Below are positions 53,985-62,233 of a stretch of DNA of 64,000 nt, in pieces. This stretch comes from an uncultured Tolumonas sp. (lineage in GTDB: Bacteria; Pseudomonadota; Gammaproteobacteria; Enterobacterales; Aeromonadaceae), in assembly GCF_963678185.1 (NCBI RefSeq), contig NZ_OY782757.1, positions 558,001 through 622,000 of the forward strand, read 5' to 3'. A model generated the notes under the pieces. It saw only the letters and a list, made by a program, of their open reading frames with translations, ran no database searches and was not told the origin of the DNA. Every line of letters starts with the position of its first letter. Positions within the stretch are counted from its first letter, which is position 1. Both the position numbers and the translations under genes were made by a program.

Positions 53985-56585
53985 TTATTGAGCTAATGCT
54001 CTGGATACCTTTTCAAACAGATCATTAGATAAATCTGCTCTTTCGGCTAATTGCTGTAACTCTTGTTTCATCAATGACTGTCTAACAGAGTCAAAACGTT
54101 TGTATTGCAATAATGGCGTAATCAACCTGGCAGCGACTTGTGGGTTAGTCGTGTTTAATTCTTCTAATATCTCTCTGAGGAAACGATAACCAGATCCATC
54201 AATCGCATGAAAACGATACGGATTAGCCGCGCTAAATGTTCCTATTAATGCTCGCAAGCGATTTGGGTTTTGCATACTAAAAGAGCGATGGCTTAATAGT
54301 GATTTAACTGTAGATAAACAATCATCGGCTGGTGATGTGGCTTGGATACGGAACCAGTTATCCATAACCAAACCATCGTGATGCCATTTTGTTTCAAATT
54401 CAGTCATCATGTTCTGCAACACAGGTAATTTCCCCTGCTTCGCAGCCTGCATAGCAGCAAGGATGTCGGTCATATTATCTGCAACGTCATAGTGTGCAGT
54501 TATCATAGACACATCAGATTCATCGCCATTTATTGCCAGATAATTCAAGCACACGGCAACCAAATCTCGTTTCGCTATCTCTGCCTGAGACAATTCATAA
54601 CGCCCTGTTGTCTTATTTTGCTGATAAGTCATTGCAAAAACACTATGCAAACGCTTGGCTATTGTTTGTTCCATAAAGCGTCTTACTGTGTGAATAGCAT
54701 CGACATCAATTTCATCAAACAACTCAGCAATACTACTTTCCGTTGGGAGCCGCATGATCTCAGCGATCAACGATTTATCCAAATCCTGATCAATCAAAAT
54801 CTCAGCCAAGGAATCTAACAATGCAGGTGATACTTCAAGCGGTTGCTGTTCAATAAAATGTTTTACATTCAATCTAATATATTTATTGATCAGCATTTGC
54901 GCAGCATCCCAGCGCGTGAACGCACTACGGGAATGTCGTAATAAAATCAATAAATCCTGATCATCATAGGCATATTCTAGTTTCACTGGTGCTGAAAAGT
55001 CCTGCAATAAAGCAATGACTGGTTTTTCAGTTATACCAGTAAACTCAAAAGATTGATGATCGGAACAAATACTCAGCACCCGATCATATTGATCACCCAA
55101 ATAGACACCACGCTGATCATACAAAGCAATGCTAAGCGGAATATGCAGAGCTAATTTCTCTTTTTGATCTGCCGTAGCTGGCGTGTGCTGCTTTACGTGC
55201 AATCGATAAGTGCAAGTTAAGGCATCAAATTCATCACTGACTGTTAATATTGGTGTACCAGATTGAGCATACCAGCGCCGGAAAAGCGTCAAATCAATGC
55301 CGGACGCATCTTGCATCGCTTGCACAAAATCATCACAAGTTACAGCCTGTCCGTCATGACGCGCGACATATAATTTCATCCCAGCCTGGAATTTATCCTC
55401 GCCTAAAATGGTGTGTAACATACGGATCACTTCTGAACCTTTTTCATACACGGTTAACGTATAGAAATTGTTCATTTCCATCACGACATCCGGACGGATC
55501 GGATGCGACATAGGCCCCGCATCTTCGGCAAACTGCGGCCCACGAATAATCTTCACATTTCTGATACGGTTAATCGCTCTGGAACCCAGATCGGAAGAGA
55601 ATTCTTGATCACGGAATACTGTTAGGCCTTCTTTAAGACTAAGTTGGAACCAGTCACGACAGGTAATACGGTTACCCGTCCAGTTATGGAAATATTCATG
55701 GCCGATCACCCGTTCAATATCAAAATAATCGGTATCAGTTGCTGATTCAGAGTTCGCGAGTACAAATTTGGAATTGAAGACATTTAAGCCTTTATTTTCC
55801 ATTGCCCCCATATTGAAAAAATCGACGGCAACGATCATATAAATATCCAGATCGTATTCTAATCCAAAGCGCTGTTCATCCCATGCCATCGATTTTTTCA
55901 GGCTGGTCATTGCATGATGGCTGCGATTCAAATTGCCCTTGTCTACAAATAATTCTAAAGCGACAGTCCGGCCACTTTTGGTCTTAAACGTATCTTTTAA
56001 AACATCAAAATCACCAGCAACTAACGCAAATAGATAGCATGGTTTCGGGTAAGGATCTTGCCATTGCACCCAATGAGTACCATCGTTGTTATCACCACTA
56101 GCGATACGATTACCATTTGACAGTAGAATTGGATAATTCGCTTTATTGGCAGTAATTTTAGTTGTAAAGCGAGCCAATACATCCGGACGGTCTAAATAAT
56201 AAGTGATCCGTCTAAATCCTTCAGCTTCACATTGTGTGCAAAATGCACTACCTGATTTATATAACCCTTCCAAAGCACTATTCGCCTCAGGATTAATTTC
56301 AGTCACAATCTGTAATTCAAATAAATCAGGGATATTTTCAATACAAAGCTGGTTATTTTCTACGCGATATGTAGCTTGTTTTTTATCTATTAACACGGAA
56401 TGGAGTATGAGGTTTTCACCATTCAACAATAAATCATTAACATGGTTGCCTTGACGTTTAACCAAGCTGGTGGCGATCACAGTTGTACAGCTTTCATCCA
56501 ACAGGATATCGAGATCAATTTGATCAATCGTGAAATCGGGAGCTGTATAAGCTAAACGGTGTTTTTCTTTCGCTATGGCATTCAT
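53985..56585 (-). CDS. pepN: Aminopeptidase N
   Basis: Cytosolic zinc metallopeptidase (M1 family) removing N-terminal residues from peptides. 866 residues (E. coli 870). It shows the exopeptidase motif MGAMENKGLNVF and zinc site VIGHEYFHNWTGNRITCRDW (HExxH form HEYFH), with the third ligand Glu in LSLKEGLTVFRDQEF. The N-terminal beta domain covers about residues 1-190. The C-terminal helical superhelix runs from about 540 to the end (FDSVRQSLMKQELQQLAERADL). A TTTGGAGGAAA ribosome site lies close to the ATG. Confidence 0.98.
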   Translation of the reverse strand: MNAIAKEKHRLAYTAPDFTIDQIDLDILLDESCTTVIATSLVKRQGNHVNDLLLNGENLILHSVLIDKKQATYRVENNQLCIENIPDLFELQIVTEINPEANSALEGLYKSGSAFCTQCEAEGFRRITYYLDRPDVLARFTTKITANKANYPILLSNGNRIASGDNNDGTHWVQWQDPYPKPCYLFALVAGDFDVLKDTFKTKSGRTVALELFVDKGNLNRSHHAMTSLKKSMAWDEQRFGLEYDLDIYMIVAVDFFNMGAMENKGLNVFNSKFVLANSESATDTDYFDIERVIGHEYFHNWTGNRITCRDWFQLSLKEGLTVFRDQEFSSDLGSRAINRIRNVKIIRGPQFAEDAGPMSHPIRPDVVMEMNNFYTLTVYEKGSEVIRMLHTILGEDKFQAGMKLYVARHDGQAVTCDDFVQAMQDASGIDLTLFRRWYAQSGTPILTVSDEFDALTCTYRLHVKQHTPATADQKEKLALHIPLSIALYDQRGVYLGDQYDRVLSICSDHQSFEFTGITEKPVIALLQDFSAPVKLEYAYDDQDLLILLRHSRSAFTRWDAAQMLINKYIRLNVKHFIEQQPLEVSPALLDSLAEILIDQDLDKSLIAEIMRLPTESSIAELFDEIDVDAIHTVRRFMEQTIAKRLHSVFAMTYQQNKTTGRYELSQAEIAKRDLVAVCLNYLAINGDESDVSMITAHYDVADNMTDILAAMQAAKQGKLPVLQNMMTEFETKWHHDGLVMDNWFRIQATSPADDCLSTVKSLLSHRSFSMQNPNRLRALIGTFSAANPYRFHAIDGSGYRFLREILEELNTTNPQVAARLITPLLQYKRFDSVRQSLMKQELQQLAERADLSNDLFEKVSRALAQ

Positions 56586-56787
56586 AGCGTTTCCTCCAAA
56601 AGAAATCTATTCCATGTCATGAAATCATTATTTACACCATTAGCAAAGTAATTCCTCTTCACTTTTTTACTCTCAGCCAGCATACTGAAGACGGCAGGAA
56701 GCATGTTTTATATACATATGTAAGTGTGTATGCGGTGTTTACTATTTTTGTTAAACATCCTTCTTAGTCATAGGCGGAGCAACTCGA

Positions 56788-57435
56788 TTGATTAGTGTAT
56801 TTCTAGTGGATGATCATGAGCTGGTGCGCACAGGCATTCGCCGTATCTTAGAAGATGTTCGTGGTCTTCGTGTGGTTGGTGAAGCAGTGAGTGGCGAGCA
56901 AGCAGTCCAGTGGTGTAGAGACAACCAGTCTGATGTCATTTTAATGGATATGAATATGCCAGGCATTGGCGGACTGGAAGCAACCAAAAAAATTCTGCGA
57001 TTTAATCCTGATACCAAAATAATTGTTTTAACTGTCCAGACTGAGACCCCATTTCCCCTAAAAGTTATGCAAGCGGGCGCATCGGGTTATCTGACTAAAT
57101 GTTCAGCCCCCGATGACATGATTCAGGCAATCCGCGCTGTTAATGCCGGTCAACGCTATATTTCTCCGGAAATAGCGCAACAAATAGCATTAAGCCAAGT
57201 AACAACCTCAACAACTGAAAACCCTTTTAAAACACTTTCTGATCGAGAAATGCAGATCACCATGATGATCACTAAAGGTAATAAAGTTCAAGATATCGCC
57301 GAAAGTCTTAATCTAAGTCCGAAAACAGTAAATAGTTATCGTTATCGTTTATTTGAAAAGCTCAATATTAACGGTGATGTTGAATTAACCCGAATGGCTA
57401 TTCGTTATGGAATTTTGGACGCAGAAACTTTATAG
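56788..57435 (+). CDS. uvrY: Response regulator UvrY/GacA (VarA)
   Basis: Partner of the sensor kinase BarA/GacS; activates csrB-type small RNAs that titrate CsrA. 215 residues. Receiver domain with acidic pocket D8/D9, phosphorylation site D54 (VILMDMNMPG) and Lys in SGYLTKCSAPDDM. C-terminal LuxR-type helix-turn-helix at about 145-210 (FKTLSDREMQITMMITKGNKVQDIAESLNLSPKTVNSYRYRLFEKL). It starts with TTG after GGAG. It is followed closely by uvrC, the conserved uvrY-uvrC order of gammaproteobacteria. Confidence 0.96.
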   Translation: MISVFLVDDHELVRTGIRRILEDVRGLRVVGEAVSGEQAVQWCRDNQSDVILMDMNMPGIGGLEATKKILRFNPDTKIIVLTVQTETPFPLKVMQAGASGYLTKCSAPDDMIQAIRAVNAGQRYISPEIAQQIALSQVTTSTTENPFKTLSDREMQITMMITKGNKVQDIAESLNLSPKTVNSYRYRLFEKLNINGDVELTRMAIRYGILDAETL

Positions 57436-57453
57436 GCATCCAAAGGATCGACA

Positions 57454-59301
57454 TTGAAAGAGATAAATACATCTGAATTTGATTCACGTCGGTTTCTAAA
57501 AGTAGTGACAGAACAGCCTGGTGTCTACCGCATGATCGATGGAACGGGCTGTATCATTTACGTAGGGAAAGCCAAAAATCTCAAAAAGAGATTGTCTTCT
57601 TATTTCCGCACGAATGTAGACAGCACAAAAACTCGCGCATTAGTCAGCAACATTGCAGACATACAAGTCACTGTTACTTTGACTGAAACAGAAGCATTAA
57701 TATTAGAACATAATCTCATCAAACAGCATCGTCCAAAATATAATATTTTGCTGCGCGATGACAAATCCTACCCCTATATATTTCTATCGTCGCATCAGCA
57801 CCCTCGCCTTAGCTCACACCGGGGAGCGAGAAAACAAAAAGGGGAATATTTTGGTCCCTACCCCAGTGGTTATGCCGTCAGAGAAAGTTTACATGCAATG
57901 CAAAAAATCTTTCCGATCAGACAATGTGAAGATTCTTTTTACGCTAACCGTTCACGACCTTGCTTGTTATATCAACTGAAACGATGCAGTGGCCCTTGTG
58001 TACCAGGGCTAGTCACTGACGAACAATACATGGAGCAAGTGAACCTTGCCCGACTCTTTTTGCAAGGCAAAGATCAGCAAGTGATCACTCTACTGGTCGA
58101 TAAAATGGAAAAAGCGAGCGTCGAATTACGGTTTGAAGATGCCGCTAAATTACGCGATCAAATATTGAATATGCGTAAGATCCAGGAACAGCAATCGGTC
58201 AGTGGCAACATTCTTGATGATCTCGACATTATTGGTACTGCAGTGCGCAATGGTATTGCTAGTGTGCATGTGCTGTTTATCAGGCAAGGAAAAGTGCTCG
58301 GTAGTCGAAACTATTTCCCTTCCTTGCCAATCGATAGTGATATTTCCGAATTACTTTATGCCTTCGTTCAGCAATTTTATCTTTCTGATATCTCTGGCAA
58401 ATCATTGCCAAAAGAAATCCTGCTTGATAATGAATTGGAAGATGAAGATGGTTTATCAGAAATGTTAAGCCAAATTGCTGGTGTAAAAGTAAGGATCACC
58501 AGTAAAACAAGAAGTGAGCGCGCTCGTTATTGCCAGTTAGCAACGACAAATGCTGAGGCTGCATTGAGTAGCAAGCTATCGCACAAAACAACTGTTGAAC
58601 AACGCTTCCGGCAGTTGCAGGAGGTTTTGAGTATCATGACTCCGATTCAGCGGATGGAGTGTTTTGATATCTCTCATACGCAAGGAGAAGCAACGGTGGC
58701 TTCCTGCGTCGTGTTTGACCGAGAAGGCCCTAAAAATAGCGAATATCGTCTCTATAATATTGAGGGTATTACTCCCGGCGATGATTATGCGGCAATGAAG
58801 CAAGTCATTTACCGACGTTTTAATAAACAGCAAGATGCCGACAAAATTCCGGATATCTTATTTATTGATGGTGGCTTAGGGCAATTACGCCAGGCAGAAT
58901 CAGTATTGAGCGAATTGTCATCGTTAGCTAATCAAAAACAGCCGCGACTTATCGGTATTGCTAAAGGTGAATCAAGAAAACCGGGGTTAGAAACACTCAT
59001 TTTCGGTCAAACTCACGAAGAAATTAACTTACCGGCCGATATGCCGGCGTTACATCTGATACAGCATATTCGTGATGAATCGCACCGTTTCGCGATCACC
59101 GGTCACCGACAACGCAGAAATAAGAAAAGAACCGAAAGTTTACTGGAAGGAATTCCTGGCGTGGGAAGTAAGCGCAGACAGATGCTATTAAAGTATTTGG
59201 GTGGTATGCAGGAGATTATTAAAGCAACCCCTGACGAATTAACAAAAGTACCCGGCATTAGCCCTGCCTTAGCCCGTGTCATTTATGATACCTTACATTA
59301 A
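57454..59301 (+). CDS. uvrC: Excinuclease ABC subunit C
   Basis: Dual-incision nuclease of nucleotide excision repair, acting with UvrA and UvrB. 615 residues (E. coli 610), TTG start with AAGGA upstream. Domains: GIY-YIG nuclease at about 15-95 ([25 protein letters not shown]), Cys-rich region [19 protein letters not shown] motif for UvrB contact at about 205-240, RNase-H-like second nuclease ([31 protein letters not shown]), and a C-terminal double helix-hairpin-helix ([32 protein letters not shown]). Follows uvrY by 18 bases; then pgsA. Confidence 0.98.
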   Translation: MKEINTSEFDSRRFLKVVTEQPGVYRMIDGTGCIIYVGKAKNLKKRLSSYFRTNVDSTKTRALVSNIADIQVTVTLTETEALILEHNLIKQHRPKYNILLRDDKSYPYIFLSSHQHPRLSSHRGARKQKGEYFGPYPSGYAVRESLHAMQKIFPIRQCEDSFYANRSRPCLLYQLKRCSGPCVPGLVTDEQYMEQVNLARLFLQGKDQQVITLLVDKMEKASVELRFEDAAKLRDQILNMRKIQEQQSVSGNILDDLDIIGTAVRNGIASVHVLFIRQGKVLGSRNYFPSLPIDSDISELLYAFVQQFYLSDISGKSLPKEILLDNELEDEDGLSEMLSQIAGVKVRITSKTRSERARYCQLATTNAEAALSSKLSHKTTVEQRFRQLQEVLSIMTPIQRMECFDISHTQGEATVASCVVFDREGPKNSEYRLYNIEGITPGDDYAAMKQVIYRRFNKQQDADKIPDILFIDGGLGQLRQAESVLSELSSLANQKQPRLIGIAKGESRKPGLETLIFGQTHEEINLPADMPALHLIQHIRDESHRFAITGHRQRRNKKRTESLLEGIPGVGSKRRQMLLKYLGGMQEIIKATPDELTKVPGISPALARVIYDTLH

Positions 59302-59322
59302 AAATCATCTGGATAGCGGATC

Positions 59323-59874
59323 ATGCTGAATATACCAAACCTGTTAACTCTATTTCGTCTCGCTCTAATTCCTGTTTTTGTTATCGTTTTCTATTTTCCT
59401 GTAGAGTGGAGTTACTTTGCCGCTGCCGTCTTTTTTGTTCTTGCTGCTGTTACAGATTGGTTTGATGGTTATTTAGCCAGAAAATTAAATCAAACAACAC
59501 CTTTTGGCGCATTCCTTGATCCGGTAGCCGATAAAGTCATGGTTGCAACCGCATTAGTGCTTATCGTTGAGCATTACAGTTCCATTTTCGTCACTATCCC
59601 AGCCATTATTATGATTGGCCGTGAAATATTAATTTCTGCATTACGGGAATGGATGGCGGAGTTAGGTAAACGCGCATCTGTTGCCGTTGGTATGGCAGGA
59701 AAATGGAAAACAACCATTCAGATGATGTCGTTAACAGGGCTGATCTGGCAATACAATATCTGGATGATCTGGCTTGCCTATGTTTTGTTGTACATTGCTG
59801 TTATTTTGACCTTTTATTCCATGATGCAATACCTGAAAGCAGCTAAACCTGAGCTATTAAAAAACGCTTTATAA
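59323..59874 (+). CDS. pgsA: CDP-diacylglycerol-glycerol-3-phosphate 3-phosphatidyltransferase
   Basis: Inner-membrane enzyme committing CDP-diacylglycerol to phosphatidylglycerol and cardiolipin. 183 residues (E. coli 182). It has the CDP-alcohol phosphotransferase signature [20 protein letters not shown] followed by LDPVADKVM, and about four to six hydrophobic spans. Begins [19 protein letters not shown] as in the family. It is the last protein gene of uvrY-uvrC-pgsA; the tRNA cluster follows as in E. coli (glyW-cysT-leuZ). Confidence 0.98.
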   Translation: MLNIPNLLTLFRLALIPVFVIVFYFPVEWSYFAAAVFFVLAAVTDWFDGYLARKLNQTTPFGAFLDPVADKVMVATALVLIVEHYSSIFVTIPAIIMIGREILISALREWMAELGKRASVAVGMAGKWKTTIQMMSLTGLIWQYNIWMIWLAYVLLYIAVILTFYSMMQYLKAAKPELLKNAL

Positions 59875-59966
59875 GGTTTTGAATAAAAAATCACCGAACA
59901 AACGTAACGATGCTAAATAGTGTTGACTATCAGTCAGATATCTATAGAATTCACCGCATATTCCGA

Positions 59967-60042
<76 letters not shown>

Positions 60043-60048
60043 AAATAC

Positions 60049-60122
60049 GGCGTGTTAACAAAGCGGTTATGTAGCGGATTGCAAATCCGTCTAGCCCGGT
60101 TCGACTCCGGGACGCGCCTCCA
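60049..60122 (+). tRNA. cysT: tRNA-Cys (GCA anticodon)
   Basis: 74 bases with encoded CCA. The acceptor GGCGTGT pairs with ACGCGCC (one G-U pair). The anticodon loop ATTGCAAAT carries GCA, and the T-arm is CCCGG-TTCGACT-CCGGG. It lies 6 bases after tRNA-Gly. Confidence 0.96.
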
Positions 60123-60127
60123 GATTT

Positions 60128-60214
60128 GCCGATGTGGTGAAATTGGTAGACACAAGGGATTTAAAATCCCTCGCTGGTTACAGCGTGCCGGTTCGACTCC
60201 GGCCATCGGCACCA
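60128..60214 (+). tRNA. leuZ: tRNA-Leu (TAA anticodon)
   Basis: 87 bases with encoded CCA and the long variable arm of leucine tRNAs (CGCTGGTTACAGCG). The acceptor GCCGATG pairs with CATCGGC, and the anticodon loop ATTTAAAAT carries TAA. It is the last of the tRNA cluster, adjoining prophage genes. Confidence 0.97.
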
Positions 60215-60262
60215 TTATTATCAAGCACTTAGCTTCTTCACCAGAAGCCAAAGTGCAAGCTA

Positions 60263-60293
60263 GGTAATAAATGGGTAATATGTTTAGGTAATA
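60263..60293 (+). repeat. Three GGTAATA direct repeats after tRNA-Leu
   Basis: GGTAATA occurs at 60263-60269, 60274-60280 and 60287-60293 (start spacing 11 and 13 bases) between tRNA-Leu and its terminator. Short spaced repeats at a tRNA 3' end can be integrase or excisionase arm sites, so this may belong to a prophage attachment region (inference). Confidence 0.4.
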
Positions 60294-60331
60294 TCCTTTT
60301 CATCTTACTTACAGAATTACCTTAAAAATCA

Positions 60332-60354
60332 CCCGCGCTAGCGGGTTTTTTTTT
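60332..60354 (+). terminator. Rho-independent terminator of the tRNA cluster
   Basis: CCCGC (60332-60336), GCTA, GCGGG (60341-60345), then nine T. It is the probable end of the uvrY-uvrC-pgsA-tRNA transcript or of the tRNA unit. Confidence 0.85.
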
Positions 60355-60470
60355 GCTCTTTCCGCCCCCCTCTCCTGATGTTCTGTATACATCCCTTTTA
60401 CTACCCAACCCAACTACTGATTAAACTTCATTCAATAAACCGCAATGAAGTACCGAAAAAATTCAATCGC

Positions 60471-60743
60471 CTATTTTTTATGCGTTTGCTGATACACCCA
60501 ATCCTGCAACTCCCAAAATTGCTGTGATGTCACATTGCACTGAGCAACATCTTCTGACCATAGTTTGGCAACAACAGATGGTGGCGGATCTGTTTCAATA
60601 TTAACTGGCGGTAAAGCCGGTGGCGGTACCATCAGGTTATCGGGTGCCGTGGGGAACTGGCACGTATGTGGCTGCGGTGTCGTTGCGCATCCGGAACACA
60701 CCAATAGGCACAACACACTTAGCATCATCAGATGGCGTGACAT
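60471..60743 (-). CDS. Phage outer-membrane spanin lipoprotein (Rz1-like)
   Basis: 90-residue lipoprotein: a signal sequence with lipobox ending CSGC (Cys about residue 19), then a proline-rich part (MVPPPALPPVNIETDPPP). That is the hallmark of Rz1 o-spanins, which with Rz fuse the inner and outer membranes at the last step of lysis. It overlaps the Rz-like gene in another frame by about 107 bases, the classical nested arrangement. The C-terminal helix (NVTSQQFWELQDWVYQQTHKK) is longer than in lambda Rz1. Last gene of the leftward lysis module. Confidence 0.85.
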   Translation of the reverse strand: MSRHLMMLSVLCLLVCSGCATTPQPHTCQFPTAPDNLMVPPPALPPVNIETDPPPSVVAKLWSEDVAQCNVTSQQFWELQDWVYQQTHKK

Positions 60744-61014
60744 ATTTGATCTCCAATTGTTCAGCGATGGCTTTGGCTGTTTTCTGAATAAGCTGTTTAC
60801 TCATATCTGCTTGTGCTGCTGATTTAGCCGTAATTGATGTTCTTTCAGTCGCTTCTTTCAGTTGCGCTAACTGTTGCTCTTTTTTTTCTTTGTCCCACTT
60901 ACTCTGCGTGTTCGCTGCACCATCAAGCCAGCAATACAAACCAAGTACCGCACAAAGTGACAATAGTGCAAGCCAGCGCACATACCACGGGATGACCACA
61001 TTAAAGGTATTCAT
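60637..61014 (-). CDS. Phage inner-membrane spanin (Rz-like)
   Basis: 125 residues. A single N-terminal membrane anchor (WLALLSLCAVLGLYCWL, about residues 13-30) is followed by a long periplasmic coiled coil (SKWDKEKKEQQLAQLKEATERT ... KQLIQKTAKAIAEQLE, about 38-90). This is the layout of i-spanins that link to Rz1 for outer-membrane disruption. Its start overlaps the transglycosylase end by 14 bases, and its 3' part overlaps the Rz1-like gene. Typical prophage lysis order. Confidence 0.85.
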   Translation of the reverse strand: MNTFNVVIPWYVRWLALLSLCAVLGLYCWLDGAANTQSKWDKEKKEQQLAQLKEATERTSITAKSAAQADMSKQLIQKTAKAIAEQLEIKYVTPSDDAKCVVPIGVFRMRNDTAATYVPVPHGTR

Positions 61015-61588
61015 GACAAGTTAACGCTCCCCATTTGGTGTAGTTCAACTGCCGTTTGAATATTATCCATCGGGGATACATCCTGCTATATTCAAAATTT
61101 TTAGCAGATTGTTTTGTTTTTATAAATTCGGTCGCTCCAAACCAGATACCCGGATGATCCGAAGATTTTTGTGCTTGCTGCACATAACCAAGTCCTGCGT
61201 TATATCCTTTCAGGGCGGCCCCCCATCGATGACATTCTGTTTCACCTTTTATTCGCTTATAAATCCAGATGTCATAGCGAATTAGTGCGGGTATTGCCCA
61301 TGCCGGAGAATATGGCGCTGGATGACCAAGTTCCGGATATAGCCTGGCTATAAAATTAGTGGTCGGATCCATGAATTGAGCGAGTCCACGCCCATTGTCC
61401 CAAGCTGTAATACCCGGTCTCCATGCCGACTCTTGCTCAATTTGGGCCGCGATCATAGGGATTGGTGCGTTCAATCCAAGATGGAAATGTGCCTCTCTGG
61501 TTAACATGCTTCTATATTTCACAGCACCAGTTGGTGGTGCTGCAAATACCTGACACATAAACAAAGTCAGCAGAACAAAGATCCTCAT
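61001..61588 (-). CDS. Phage lytic transglycosylase (SLT-type, exported)
   Basis: 195 residues from ATG 61588, which overlaps the previous stop as ATGA. It begins with a signal peptide (MRIFVLLTLFMCQVFAA). Lytic-transglycosylase motifs: catalytic Glu in AAQIEQESAWRPG, then GRGLAQFMDPTTNFI, and the GYNAGLGYVQ element. It would cut the glycan strands of peptidoglycan with formation of an anhydro end, replacing a lysozyme in this lysis cassette. The secreted form suggests membrane-potential or signal-release control. It stands between a holin-like gene and the spanins. Confidence 0.88.
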   Translation of the reverse strand: MRIFVLLTLFMCQVFAAPPTGAVKYRSMLTREAHFHLGLNAPIPMIAAQIEQESAWRPGITAWDNGRGLAQFMDPTTNFIARLYPELGHPAPYSPAWAIPALIRYDIWIYKRIKGETECHRWGAALKGYNAGLGYVQQAQKSSDHPGIWFGATEFIKTKQSAKNFEYSRMYPRWIIFKRQLNYTKWGALTCHEYL

Positions 61589-61944
61589 AACCCCAACGCC
61601 ATGCCGATAATGCATGCCGAAATAATCAATGCCCGTGCAGCATTCAGAATTGGGTTGCTGTTGACATCAAACCGCCCAAATAAACGTCGACATATCCAAT
61701 AACCGATAAATGCCGCGGAATTAATATGCCCAGCCTTCCATAAACCGACTTGAATTTGTGGGTGCTGGATATAAATGGCGGCAGCATATAATGCTACGGA
61801 AATAAGCAACCACTCGAACATTCGCGTCTTTCCGGTTGGTTTAATCAGTTGCATGAATGGCCATATTAAAACTGCTAACAGCCAGGTTAAGACATAAAAA
61901 AGGGCGGCACCAAGCCACCCAAATAAATGGGATAAAAATTTCAT
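61585..61944 (-). CDS. Probable phage holin (small membrane protein)
   Basis: 119 residues with an N-terminal hydrophobic stretch (LGAALFYVLTWLLAVLIWPFM), a second span (FEWLLISVALYAAAIYI) and a C-terminal one (ALIISACIIGMALGL). Position directly before an ATGA-coupled transglycosylase and spanins makes holin the best reading. No specific holin family is recognised. The ribosome site before ATG is GAGG. Confidence 0.65.
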   Translation of the reverse strand: MKFLSHLFGWLGAALFYVLTWLLAVLIWPFMQLIKPTGKTRMFEWLLISVALYAAAIYIQHPQIQVGLWKAGHINSAAFIGYWICRRLFGRFDVNSNPILNAARALIISACIIGMALGL

Positions 61945-61998
61945 GTGAACCTCTTATATGTGGTTAATTTGATGTGTAACTAGCGGAAATGAGTGGAT

Positions 61999-62232
61999 TT
62001 AAACTTCAATCTCATAAACTGGCAGATCCGGCGCTTTGCTCTCTATAACCCCATCTTTGAAATACGCCTTATCACCGACTGATAAGCTGATGCCTATTAC
62101 AGTGACATGTCCACCTCCTAGCGTGGTTAAGGTCGTCGTGCCTGCTGAGGTGTTGACTGTTTCTACTGTGCCGATATTGCGTTGATCGCCGGCTGGAAGT
62201 AGTTCGACTAATTTTTTATATATGTTGGCCAC
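61999..62232 (-). CDS. Small phage protein of unknown function
   Basis: 77 residues with GTG start, two bases beyond the tail-protein stop codon. Beta-rich: NIGTVETVNTSAGTTTLTTLGGGHVTVIG, then ISLSVGDKAYFKDGVIESKAP. It looks like a small beta-barrel or OB-like tail accessory. Function unknown; phage origin is judged from location. Confidence 0.7.
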   Translation of the reverse strand: MANIYKKLVELLPAGDQRNIGTVETVNTSAGTTTLTTLGGGHVTVIGISLSVGDKAYFKDGVIESKAPDLPVYEIEV

Positions 62233-62233
62233 A

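Noticed and set aside
61605-61620. Second dif-like arm (ATGCCGATAA)
   Set aside because: Only one arm matches and it lies within phage coding sequence at the holin/transglycosylase junction; probably chance.
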